Of a stretch of 64,000 bases of DNA, positions 34,949-43,513 are shown in pieces. A program made the position numbers and the translations under genes. The notes under the pieces were generated by a model. It made no database searches. It had not been told where the DNA came from and was given only the letters and a program-made list of their open reading frames with translations. The DNA comes from Desulfoscipio gibsoniae DSM 7213 (lineage in GTDB: Bacteria; Bacillota; Desulfotomaculia; Desulfotomaculales; Desulfallaceae): positions 682,001 to 746,000 of the forward strand of contig NC_021184.1 of NCBI RefSeq assembly GCF_000233715.2, written 5' to 3'. Within the stretch, counting starts at the first letter, position 1. The number at the start of each line of letters is the position of its first letter.

Positions 34949-35140
34949 ATGGAAGAAATGATGAAACTGGCGGCGAATTACGGTTTTCCCATGGTGGTGG
35001 CCGGATACCTCCTGGTGCGGCTGGAGCCGCTGATCAAGGAGCTGCAGAAATCCATCACCCTGCTGACCATAGTGGTGGCTCGCCAGGGCGGCGTTGATTA
35101 TGAAGATGCACGGCAGCTGGTCGAAGGTGGCTGGCAATGA
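34949..35140 (+). CDS. YvrJ family small membrane protein
   Basis: 63 residues from ATG 34949, with AAAGGAG 8 bp upstream; the GTG at 34940 overlaps that site. NYGFPMVVAGYLLVRLEPLI is the YvrJ hallmark, and size and membrane segment resemble holin-like proteins. ATGA overlap with the amidase gene suggests a holin-lysin-like pair (inference). Confidence 0.82.
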   Translation: MEEMMKLAANYGFPMVVAGYLLVRLEPLIKELQKSITLLTIVVARQGGVDYEDARQLVEGGWQ

Positions 35141-35739
35141 GCCGGGAGTACCTGATTATCCACCACACCGGCGCAGAGGAAAAGGACACCTCCCAGATCA
35201 GGCGTTACCACAAAAGCTTGGGCTGGCAGGATATCGGTTACCACTTTGTTATTGAGCGAAGTGGCCTGGTGGCTCCGGGCCGATCTCCGGATCAGCCCGG
35301 GGCTCACTGTATTGCAGGCTGCATGAACACTAAAAGCCTTGGCATTGCGCTCATTGGTAATCTGGAGGAGCACCCGCCCCGGCCGGAGCAGGTTGAGGCG
35401 TTAATAGAATTACTTGGCCGGCTCATCAAGCAGTACCACATTCCACTGGCCAACATACTGGGTCACCGGGAAGTGCCGGGCGCGGCCACGGCCTGTCCCG
35501 GCAAATATTTTCCACTGGCGGAGGTGCGGGAAAAATTGCAGACTCGCCCGTCACCGGCGGTGCCTGGTGACGATAAAACCGTGCGGAGCGTGGCAGCCCA
35601 ATTGCCGGACGATTATGAACAGCCGCCAACTTCAAGCCTGTGGATCGTCCAGGCGGGGGCCTTTTCCACCCGGGAGCGGGCGGAACAGTACGCTGAAAAG
35701 CTTAAGCGGCAGGGAATAGAGGTATTCGTGAGGAAGTGA
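35137..35739 (+). CDS. N-acetylmuramoyl-L-alanine amidase with SPOR domain
   Basis: 200 residues. PGRP/Amidase_2 fold at 1-140: IIHHTGA gives the first zinc His and ILGHREVPGAATACPG the others. LWIVQAGAFSTRERAEQYA onward is a C-terminal SPOR peptidoglycan-binding domain. No signal peptide, so export would need the small YvrJ protein or lysis. Confidence 0.9.
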   Translation: MSREYLIIHHTGAEEKDTSQIRRYHKSLGWQDIGYHFVIERSGLVAPGRSPDQPGAHCIAGCMNTKSLGIALIGNLEEHPPRPEQVEALIELLGRLIKQYHIPLANILGHREVPGAATACPGKYFPLAEVREKLQTRPSPAVPGDDKTVRSVAAQLPDDYEQPPTSSLWIVQAGAFSTRERAEQYAEKLKRQGIEVFVRK

Positions 35740-35740
35740 G

Positions 35741-35779
35741 GGAAGCAAGGGGACGTTCTCTTGCTTCCCGGCGTTTTTT
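35741..35779 (+). terminator. repeat-derived terminator of the amidase operon
   Basis: GGAAGCAAG/CTTGCTTCC hairpin (GAAGCA-arm repeat) one base after the stop codon, then GTTTTTT. Confidence 0.78.
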
Positions 35780-35868
35780 CTGAATTACTTCACGTATTCA
35801 AAGGAAAAATGTTGCTATTTAAAGAATAATTCATAATTACAAATATAGCAAACAAAGGAGGGTCTTTG

Positions 35869-37305
35869 ATGAAAAGAATAAATATCTTGCTTTTGGCGGT
35901 GGCTTTTGTAGTTGCAATGATTTTACCAGGTATAGCTTTTGCGGGTGTTCAGGAAGGTACTTGCTGCTACTCTATATTATTCAATGAAAATACCATTCCC
36001 AGTGATTTTAGTGCTCAGGTGGCAGCTTGTGAAGGGGAAATTATTTATACCGTTCCTGAAATAGGATTCGCACAGGTAAAGGGAAATTATAATATCTTTG
36101 CAGAGCTGAAGGGCTTAGCATCGGTAAAATTAATTAACCCGTCAATTTCCTGGTCTTTAAATAAATTAAAAGATGACGGTATGAAAACTGATTTAATTCT
36201 TAATAAAAAGAAATCTTCCTTATGGGACCTGCAATGGGATATAAAACGCGTTACTGAAAATGGTACAAGTTATTCTTTGGGGACCGGTTCCCATGACATT
36301 GTAGTGGGTATTGTTGACAGTGGCATTGACCGTGACCATTCTGATTTGAAGGCCAACCTGCTGCCGGGCTCAAAGAATTTTGTCCCCGCGGGTGGATTCA
36401 ATGGTGAGGAGTCAGGTGAAACAGGTGCTATCAATGCATTTGATGATAAAATGGGCCATGGCAGTCACATTGCCGGCACTATTGCAGCAAATGGAAGGAT
36501 GCAAGGTATAGCACCGGACGTGGGGATCCGTGCTTACCGTATATTTGGGGAATCCAGCGCAGAGACGTCCTGGGTTGCTGCCGCTATTATTGCCGCGGCA
36601 AATGATGATGTCGATGTTATTTCAACCAGCCTCAGTGGTTTTAGTATCATGGGCCAGGTCTTTTACACCGACCCGCTAACGGGTGATAAGGTGGCATTGG
36701 GAAATGATGTTGCCGATTTCGCGGCTTTTAAAAGAGCTATCCAATACGCAGTGAAAAAAGGCAGTTTAGTGGTCGTAGCAGCCGGTAATGAAGGCTTGAA
36801 CATGACGGCGAAGGGTAATGTGACCGATTACCTGAACTCTGCATACGCCGGCACTGGTTTAAGTTTTGTGGGGGCAGTATTTCAAGTGCCCGGTACGATT
36901 CCCGGTGTGGTGACGGTATCCGCAACAGGACCTGATGATTCATTAGCTCTATACTCTAATTTCGGGCTGGGTTTCATTGATATTGCCGCCCCGGGTGGTA
37001 ACATAACCAAGCTGCTTGAGTATGAGCTGAGTGGTAAACTTGATGAATACTATAAGCAGGAACTCTATAAAAATGAGTTTTGTTTAAGTACAGATCATCA
37101 AGGCGGTTATTTTTACAACGTGGGTACATCCATGGCGGTGCCCAAAGTATCTGCCGTTGCTGCCTTGATAATTGACCAATATGGCATAACTGAACCATCC
37201 AAGGTGGCGGAAATGCTCTATAAAAATTGCGTTGAATCGGTAAGCGGGGAGGATAAGGCCTATTTTGGAAATGGCCGGTTAGGGGTCAGGCTTAAACTTT
37301 CTTAA
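35869..37305 (+). CDS. secreted subtilisin-like (S8) serine protease
   Basis: 478 residues from ATG 35869, behind AAAGGAGGG. Signal peptide 1-26 (…AFA). Catalytic Asp150 (GIVDSGIDRDH), His197 (GHGSHIAG), oxyanion Asn in VAAGNEG and Ser421 (GTSMAVPK) are all present; a ~110-residue propeptide-like region precedes. Probably an extracellular protease. Confidence 0.93.
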   Translation: MKRINILLLAVAFVVAMILPGIAFAGVQEGTCCYSILFNENTIPSDFSAQVAACEGEIIYTVPEIGFAQVKGNYNIFAELKGLASVKLINPSISWSLNKLKDDGMKTDLILNKKKSSLWDLQWDIKRVTENGTSYSLGTGSHDIVVGIVDSGIDRDHSDLKANLLPGSKNFVPAGGFNGEESGETGAINAFDDKMGHGSHIAGTIAANGRMQGIAPDVGIRAYRIFGESSAETSWVAAAIIAAANDDVDVISTSLSGFSIMGQVFYTDPLTGDKVALGNDVADFAAFKRAIQYAVKKGSLVVVAAGNEGLNMTAKGNVTDYLNSAYAGTGLSFVGAVFQVPGTIPGVVTVSATGPDDSLALYSNFGLGFIDIAAPGGNITKLLEYELSGKLDEYYKQELYKNEFCLSTDHQGGYFYNVGTSMAVPKVSAVAALIIDQYGITEPSKVAEMLYKNCVESVSGEDKAYFGNGRLGVRLKLS

Positions 37306-37477
37306 ACTAAACTAAATGCGATATCTGGATAATAGGATGCGTTGCCGGATCGGTTACCCAAACATAATCAAGCCAACCTAGCTAAAGCCTACCCGCTAAA
37401 GCCTTTAACCAAAATATTATTATTACAACCTATAGCATAATATACCCAACAGGGTATTTCGCCGGCTTTGAATCTGG

Positions 37478-37645
37478 TATAATACAGGTATGAGAGCACC
37501 GGAAAGGTGTGTGGCTTGGCCGAAGAAAGAGATGCCGGTCAAAAAATGGATACAGGACAACTGAGCAACATAGAAGGGAGTTCTCATTAAGATCGCCCGG
37601 CCATTTTCAGGCCACACAAAAAATCTCTGAAAGGTTGTCTTTTCA
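37478..37645 (+). promoter_or_regulatory. promoter -10 and structured leader before the signal peptidase gene
   Basis: TATAAT at 37478-37483 without a clear -35. The transcript could fold with ATGAGAGC (37490-37497) paired to GTTCTCAT (37581-37588), enclosing a CACC-GGAAA-GGTG hairpin and other stems. No known riboswitch was recognised. The rest of the 37306-37645 gap shows nothing. Confidence 0.35.
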
Positions 37646-38194
37646 ATGAAAATGCTAACAAAAATTTGGGGCTGGATGAGTACTTGTGGAATGGCTTTTG
37701 TGATCACTTTATTCATAAGCGTGTTTATATTCCAGCCCTACAAGGTTGAAGGGCATTCTATGGACCCAACTTTGCACGACCAGGAGCGGATATACGTGTC
37801 TAAACTTCAGCGCACTTTTTCTTGCATACCGGAATATGGGGATATCGTTATCATCGATAGCCGGATTAACCGAAATCGTTCCCTTAAAGATGATATTATG
37901 GAGTTTCCCGCTTTTGAATTTATATTGGGAAAAAAAGATAATATTTACTATGTAAAGAGGGTCATCGGAACACCTGGAGACGTTATAGAGTTTAAAGATG
38001 ATAGATTTTATCGAAACGGTGTGGAGCTAAGTGAGCCTTACATCAAGGAGACCATGAATCATTCTTCAGAAATGAAGTGGGTTGTTCCCGAAAATCATGT
38101 TTTTGTTATGGGAGACAACCGTAATTATAGCTATGACAGCAGGGCAATAGGTTTTATACCCCTTGAACATATCATGGGGAAAATGATTTTTTAA
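37646..38194 (+). CDS. lepB: signal peptidase I
   Basis: 182 residues, one N-terminal membrane segment. Catalytic Ser38 (EGHSMDPTL) and Lys104 (YYVKRVIGTPGD) form the Ser/Lys dyad; GDNRNYSYDSR is box E. It would process secreted proteins such as the protease upstream. Confidence 0.95.
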   Translation: MKMLTKIWGWMSTCGMAFVITLFISVFIFQPYKVEGHSMDPTLHDQERIYVSKLQRTFSCIPEYGDIVIIDSRINRNRSLKDDIMEFPAFEFILGKKDNIYYVKRVIGTPGDVIEFKDDRFYRNGVELSEPYIKETMNHSSEMKWVVPENHVFVMGDNRNYSYDSRAIGFIPLEHIMGKMIF

Positions 38195-38203
38195 TAGAGA
38201 TTA

Positions 38204-38237
38204 TTAGGAAGCAGGGGACGGTTCCCCTGCTTCCTAA
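38204..38237. repeat. palindromic repeat, GAAGCA-arm type
   Basis: Perfect 14-bp arms TTAGGAAGCAGGGG/CCCCTGCTTCCTAA around ACGGTT. Confidence 0.9.
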
Positions 38238-38324
38238 TTTAATCCCACATTTTCCCTCACTTAAGTTATAATAAACTTAAGTTAAAAAACACGGCTAAAT
38301 GGGCCGGAAAGACGGGGTGATCAG

Positions 38325-39173
38325 ATGAAAGTGCGCCTGACCACATTATGCGACAACACGACGGGGGGTACGGGCCTTATCGCAGAATGGGGCCTTTCCA
38401 TACTGGCGGAGTACCGGGGAGCAAAGGTGCTGCTGGATGCCGGTATGGGCGATGCGGTGGTGAAAAATGCTGATCTGATGGGTATTGACCTGGGTGGGGT
38501 GGATAAAATAGTGCTCAGTCACGGCCACCTGGACCATACCGGGGGTCTGACCCCTTTGCTGCAAAGGATGGGTAAAAAAATACCGGTATACGCTCACCCG
38601 GACGTATGGGATCAAAAATATTCGTCTTCTAGGCAGCCCTGGGGCGGGGATACTAGTTATCATTTTATCGGCATCCAGCAGCGCCCTGAAACGCTGGAGA
38701 GCCTGGGGGCCGATTTTAAATACGACAGGGCTCCGGTCTGGCTTAATGACTACATGGTTACCACCGGCGAGGTGCCTATGGTTGCGCCTTTTGAGTCCAT
38801 TGAAGACAACCTGTGCGTAAAAACGGAAAAGGGTTATGTTACCGATCCCTTTTTGGATGATCAGGCATTGATCATCAAGTCGGAGCGCGGCCTGGTGGTG
38901 GTGCTGGGCTGTGCCCACCGGGGCGCCATAAATACTATTCTTCACGCCAAAACCATAACTGGTGTGGACCGGGTGCATGCCGTGGTGGGGGGCACCCACT
39001 TGCTGCGTGCAGGTGAAGAGCGGATTAATCAGACGGCTGCCGCGCTGCGAGAGCTGGGCGTGGAAAAACTGGGCGTGTCGCATTGTACCGGGCTTCCGGC
39101 GGCGGCGATGCTGGCCAGGGAGTTTGGCAGCGATTTCTTTTTCAACTGTGCCGGTACTATAGTTGAGTTTTAG
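38325..39173 (+). CDS. metallo-beta-lactamase-fold hydrolase (COG1237 type)
   Basis: 282 residues. SHGHLDHTGG (His66, His68, Asp70, His71) is the metal site; VLGCAHRGAINT and GGTHLL follow. Resembles the MptE/dihydropterin-phosphate-synthase-like group, whose substrates vary. Stop codon lies inside a repeat. Confidence 0.88.
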   Translation: MKVRLTTLCDNTTGGTGLIAEWGLSILAEYRGAKVLLDAGMGDAVVKNADLMGIDLGGVDKIVLSHGHLDHTGGLTPLLQRMGKKIPVYAHPDVWDQKYSSSRQPWGGDTSYHFIGIQQRPETLESLGADFKYDRAPVWLNDYMVTTGEVPMVAPFESIEDNLCVKTEKGYVTDPFLDDQALIIKSERGLVVVLGCAHRGAINTILHAKTITGVDRVHAVVGGTHLLRAGEERINQTAAALRELGVEKLGVSHCTGLPAAAMLAREFGSDFFFNCAGTIVEF

Positions 39174-39203
39174 GAAGCAGGGGGATGGTCCCCCTGCTTC
39201 CTA
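39171..39203. repeat. palindromic repeat supplying both convergent stop codons
   Basis: 15-bp perfect arms TAGGAAGCAGGGGGA/TCCCCCTGCTTCCTA around TGG. The left TAG ends the hydrolase gene; the right CTA is the TAG of carB on the other strand. Confidence 0.95.
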
Positions 39204-42200
39204 GCGGTTGTCGGTGATGTCACTGTGGTATTCTTGCAGCGATTTTAAACCGGCTTCCTGGGTGTTGTTTTCCTTATAGGCTGCGATGCCTCTGGCGCTG
39301 GCCAGGGCGGCTGCCATGGTGGTGATGTACGGTACTTTGTGTTTGATGGCGGTCTTGCGAATATAAGAGTCATCATGTTGGCTGCGTTTGCCGGACGGGG
39401 TGTTGATTACCAGGTTGATCTCTTTGTTGGTGATGCCGTCGGTGATGTTAGGGCGTCCTTCAAATAGCTTTTTAATCTTCTCGGATTCGATCCCGTTTTC
39501 TTTAAGGTAATTATGGGTTCCTTCCGTGGCTTTTATTCTGAAGCCCATTTTACTAAACACGCTGGCCGTTTCCAGTGCGGCCGGTTTATCCTGATCGGTC
39601 ACGCTGATTAGCACGGTGCCGGATACGGGCAGCGGGGACTGGGTGGCTTCCTGGGCCTTGTAATAGGCCAGCTCGAACGAGTCGGCGATGCCTAGCACTT
39701 CTCCGGTGGAGCGCATTTCGGGTCCCAGCAGCGGGTCAACTTCCTGGAACATGTTAAAGGGGAACACCGCTTCCTTTACGCCGAAATGGGGGATGTTTTT
39801 GGAGGCCGGTGCCTTGAACGGGGAATCTTTACCCGTTTGCTCCGCCAGCATAATTTCAGTGGCGATCCGGGCCATCCGGATGTTGCACACTTTGGACACC
39901 AGGGGCACGGTCCGGGATGCCCTGGGGTTTGCCTCCAGGACATAGACTTTGTCGTCGGCGATGGCATACTGCATATTCATCAGGCCCACTACATGGAGTT
40001 CCCTGGCTATCTTTTTGGTATATTCAACAATGGTGGCAATGTGTTTGTCCGGAATGCTGACTGGCGGAATCACGCAGGCCGAGTCCCCGGAGTGAATGCC
40101 GGCCAGTTCGATATGCTGCATCACCGTGGGCACAAATGCTTCGGTGCCGTTGGCGATGGCGTCGGCTTCCGCTTCGATGGCGTTGTTCAGGAATCTGTCG
40201 ATGAGGATGGGTCTTTCCGGGGTAACCCCCACAGCGGCGGCCAGGTACTGGCGGAGCATTTCCTCATCGTACACAACTTCCATGCCGCGGCCGCCCAGCA
40301 CATAGGAAGGGCGCACCATCAACGGATAGCCGATCCGGTTGGCTATGGCCAGGGCTTCCTCCAGGTTAACCGCCATGCCGGATTCGGGCATGGGGATGTC
40401 CAGTTTATCCATGATCTGGCGGAAAAGGTCGCGGTCTTCGGCCAGGTCTATGGTATCGGGGGTGGTGCCGAAAATTTTCACCCCGGCTTCTGCCAGTTCA
40501 TTGGCAATGTTTAATGGAGTTTGTCCTCCGAACTGGACGATAACCCCCAGTGGCTTTTCTTTTTCATATATGCTCAGCACATCTTCCACGGTCAGTGGTT
40601 CAAAGTACAGCTTGTCGGATGTGTCATAGTCGGTGGAAACAGTTTCCGGGTTGCAGTTGACAATTACTGTCTCAAAGCCCATATCCCGCAGGGCAAAGGC
40701 CGCGTGTACGCAGCAGTAGTCAAATTCAATGCCCTGGCCGATGCGGTTGGGACCTCCCCCCAGGATCATTACTTTCTGGCGGTCGCTGGCGGTGGTTTGG
40801 TCCGGGGCGTTGTAGGTGGAGAAATAGTAAGCCGCGTTTTCCACACCGCTTACCGGGACAGGCTCCCAGCCTTCCACAACTCCCAGGGCGGTTCTGTGCC
40901 GGCGGATTTCTTTTTCCGGCAGGTCTAGCAGCATGGCCAAGTAGCGGTCGGAAAAACCGTCCTTTTTAGCCTGAATCAGCAGCTCGTCCGGCAGTTGACC
41001 TTGCTTGTGCTTGAGGATCTCTTCTTCCAGTTGAACAAGTTCCTGCATTTGACGGATAAACCATGGTTTGATATGGGTTAGCCGGTACAGCTGGTCGACA
41101 TTCGCGCCTTTGCGCAGTGCTTCATACATGATAAACTGGCGTTCACTGGTTGGCTCGGCCAGCAGCAGCATAAGTTCTTCCAGGGAGCGCTGGTTGAATT
41201 CTTTGGCAAAGCCCAGTCCGTAGCGGCCGGTTTCCAGGGAACGGATGGCTTTTTGTAGGGCTTCTTTATAGTTTTTACCGATACTCATCACTTCACCCAC
41301 GGCCCGCATCTGGGTGCCCAGTTTGTCCTGGGAGCCGGGGAATTTTTCAAAGGCCCAGCGGGCAAACTTGACCACCACGTAATCACCCGAGGGGGTGTAT
41401 TTGTCCAAAGTGCCTTCCCGCCAGTAGGGAATTTCGTCCAGGGTCAGGCCTGCGGCCAGCATGGCAGAAATCAGGGCGATGGGGAAGCCGGTGGCCTTGG
41501 AGGCCAGGGCGGACGAGCGGGAGGTGCGTGGATTGATTTCAATAATCACCACCCGGCCGGTCTTGGGGTCATGAGCAAACTGTACATTGGTGCCGCCGAT
41601 TACTTCGATGGCTTCCACAATGTCATAGGCGTATTTTTGCAGGCGTTGCTGCAGTTCCTGGCTGATGGTCAGCATGGGGGCCGTGCAGAAGGAGTCGCCG
41701 GTATGCACGCCCATGGCGTCGATATTTTCAATGAAACAAACGGTGAGCATTTGGTTTTTGGCGTCCCGGACAACTTCCAGTTCCAGCTCTTCCCAACCAA
41801 GCACCGATTCTTCCACCAGTACTTGTCCCACCAGGCTCGCGGTGATGCCACGGTTGGCCACGGTCCTCAGCTCTTCAACATTATAAACCAGGCCGCCGCC
41901 GGTGCCCCCCATGGTGTAGGCCGGGCGGATCACCACCGGGTAGCCCAGTTCCTGGGCGATTTGTTCGGCTTCTTCTACGCTGAAGGCCGGCTTGCTGCGG
42001 GGCATTTCAATGCCCAGCCGGTTCATTGTTTCTTTGAAAGCAATGCGGTCCTCGCCGCGTTCAATGGCGTCTATCTGCACACCGATTACCTTGACGCCGT
42101 ATTGTTCTAAAACACCGGCCTTGTCCAGCTCCGAGCACAGGTTCAGTGCCGATTGGCCGCCTAAATTGGGCAGTAATGCATCAGGCCGCTCTTTGGCGAT

Positions 42201-42431
42201 GATGCTGGTCAGGCTTTTGATGTTCAGCGGCTCAATGTAGATGATATCTGCGATTTCCGGATCGGTCATAATGGTGGCCGGGTTGGAGTTAACCAGCACG
42301 ATCTGATAGCCTAATTTGTGCAGTGCTTTGCAGGCCTGGGTTCCGGAATAGTCAAATTCACAGGCCTGTCCAATAATAATAGGGCCTGAACCAATGATAA
42401 GGATTTTGTTGATGTCGGTCCTTTTGGGCAT
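39201..42431 (-). CDS. carB: carbamoyl-phosphate synthase large subunit
   Basis: 1076 residues, the usual length. Two ATP-grasp halves (LIIGSGPIIIGQACEFDYSG at the start; MILGGGPNRIGQGIEFDYCC ~551-570) and a C-terminal MGS-like domain (KMGFRIKATEGTHNYL). It makes carbamoyl phosphate for arginine and pyrimidine synthesis. No carA, pyr or arg gene is adjacent, so it is an orphan here; repeats lie on both sides. Confidence 0.97.
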   Translation of the reverse strand: MPKRTDINKILIIGSGPIIIGQACEFDYSGTQACKALHKLGYQIVLVNSNPATIMTDPEIADIIYIEPLNIKSLTSIIAKERPDALLPNLGGQSALNLCSELDKAGVLEQYGVKVIGVQIDAIERGEDRIAFKETMNRLGIEMPRSKPAFSVEEAEQIAQELGYPVVIRPAYTMGGTGGGLVYNVEELRTVANRGITASLVGQVLVEESVLGWEELELEVVRDAKNQMLTVCFIENIDAMGVHTGDSFCTAPMLTISQELQQRLQKYAYDIVEAIEVIGGTNVQFAHDPKTGRVVIIEINPRTSRSSALASKATGFPIALISAMLAAGLTLDEIPYWREGTLDKYTPSGDYVVVKFARWAFEKFPGSQDKLGTQMRAVGEVMSIGKNYKEALQKAIRSLETGRYGLGFAKEFNQRSLEELMLLLAEPTSERQFIMYEALRKGANVDQLYRLTHIKPWFIRQMQELVQLEEEILKHKQGQLPDELLIQAKKDGFSDRYLAMLLDLPEKEIRRHRTALGVVEGWEPVPVSGVENAAYYFSTYNAPDQTTASDRQKVMILGGGPNRIGQGIEFDYCCVHAAFALRDMGFETVIVNCNPETVSTDYDTSDKLYFEPLTVEDVLSIYEKEKPLGVIVQFGGQTPLNIANELAEAGVKIFGTTPDTIDLAEDRDLFRQIMDKLDIPMPESGMAVNLEEALAIANRIGYPLMVRPSYVLGGRGMEVVYDEEMLRQYLAAAVGVTPERPILIDRFLNNAIEAEADAIANGTEAFVPTVMQHIELAGIHSGDSACVIPPVSIPDKHIATIVEYTKKIARELHVVGLMNMQYAIADDKVYVLEANPRASRTVPLVSKVCNIRMARIATEIMLAEQTGKDSPFKAPASKNIPHFGVKEAVFPFNMFQEVDPLLGPEMRSTGEVLGIADSFELAYYKAQEATQSPLPVSGTVLISVTDQDKPAALETASVFSKMGFRIKATEGTHNYLKENGIESEKIKKLFEGRPNITDGITNKEINLVINTPSGKRSQHDDSYIRKTAIKHKVPYITTMAAALASARGIAAYKENNTQEAGLKSLQEYHSDITDNR

Positions 42432-42570
42432 ATTTTTCCTCCTGCTTAGAATGTCTAAGTATACAAGTCTCTAGCGGTTGAAATTAATCAACTTATTATA
42501 TCAAAAAATAATGGGGAAGTGGGAACAGTTCTTGCATGCCCATTATTGCCAGTGCAGTAATGCCGCCAGG

Positions 42571-42595
42571 GGAAGAGAACCGTCCCCCTGCTTCC
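42571..42595 (-). repeat. palindromic repeat, GAAGCA-arm type
   Basis: GGAAGAGAACCGTCCCC then CTGCTTCC; located between carB and the CMD gene. Confidence 0.7.
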
Positions 42596-42614
42596 TGGGT
42601 GGAGCGCCGCGCCG

Positions 42615-43136
42615 TTAGTTTTCTATTTCCACCTCGGTGTTCTCTAAAATGCGGGCCACCAGGTTATAAAAACCTATGGTCATGGTGAGCTCCACCAGTT
42701 CCCGGTGGCTGAGAGTTTGGGCCAGTTCATTAAAGGTTTCGTCAGTGGATTTTACGTTCTGGGTTACCTCGTCGGTGTATCGCAGCACTGCTTTTTCCAG
42801 GTCGTTGAATACCGGGCTGGCCGGGTCGGTTTGCACCGCAGCGATTTGTTCCTCAGGCACGCCCACCTGTTTGGCCAGTATTTCATGCTGGTACCATTCG
42901 TAATGGGAACGGCAGAGGGTGGCCACCCTCAGGATGGACAGCTCCCGCAGCCGGGCGTCCAGCATGGCCTGGGTAAGCAAGGAATTGCCCAGCCTCATAA
43001 AATGCCGGGCGCTTTTTTCGGCATGGGCCACCATTCTGTTGATATTTAAACCGCTGAGTTCTGATTTTCCCCCTGTGACCATGTTGCGGGTTTTTTCCGG
43101 CATTTTTTCCAAAGGTAGTACAGGTAATCTTGGCAT
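42615..43136 (-). CDS. carboxymuconolactone decarboxylase (CMD/AhpD-like) family protein
   Basis: 173 residues, helical. LRELSILRVATLCRSHYEWYQH is the CMD core. The AhpD CxxC pair is absent (CRSHYEW), so a thiol peroxidase role is unlikely; the single Cys and His may serve another reaction. Confidence 0.85.
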   Translation of the reverse strand: MPRLPVLPLEKMPEKTRNMVTGGKSELSGLNINRMVAHAEKSARHFMRLGNSLLTQAMLDARLRELSILRVATLCRSHYEWYQHEILAKQVGVPEEQIAAVQTDPASPVFNDLEKAVLRYTDEVTQNVKSTDETFNELAQTLSHRELVELTMTIGFYNLVARILENTEVEIEN

Positions 43137-43354
43137 TATGCTCCACTCCTTGTTTTTATTTAGTCTTAATGTTATTGTTCTTAATTAAACCTTTAAAATC
43201 TTATATTTAAACAATTATTTAAAAAAACGCCTGCCTAAATTATATAGGTTCAAACGATGTTAGCAAGTATTTTTTGTCAGTATGTTGGCGGGCGTTACGG
43301 GCAAGCATTACAGGCTTTCCGTTGTCGTTCTAAGCTCAGCGAAAGGTTTAAGAT

Positions 43355-43400
43355 GAGACAAACGAAACGTCCCCTTGTCTCCCCCTTGTCTCCCTGTGCT
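43355..43400. repeat. palindromic repeat, GAGACA-arm type
   Basis: GAGACAAACGAAACGTCCCC then TTGTCTCCCC: the same GGGGACGTTTC centre with different arms, enclosed by TTCTAAGC/GCTTAGAA. The rest of the 43137-43513 gap holds only this and the terminator below. Confidence 0.75.
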
Positions 43401-43403
43401 TAG

Positions 43404-43450
43404 AATAAAAAACAGGCGCGCGGTGCCCTATATAAGGCCTGCGCGTCTGT
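43404..43450 (-). terminator. terminator of the stalk-protein gene
   Basis: On the minus strand CAGACGCGCAGG...CCGCGCGCCTG followed by TTTTTTATT. Confidence 0.82.
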
Positions 43451-43513
43451 GTTTATTATTGCGGGTGCTTTATATCCACTGACTTCAATTGGTACCGTGG
43501 ACAGCGTCTATGT

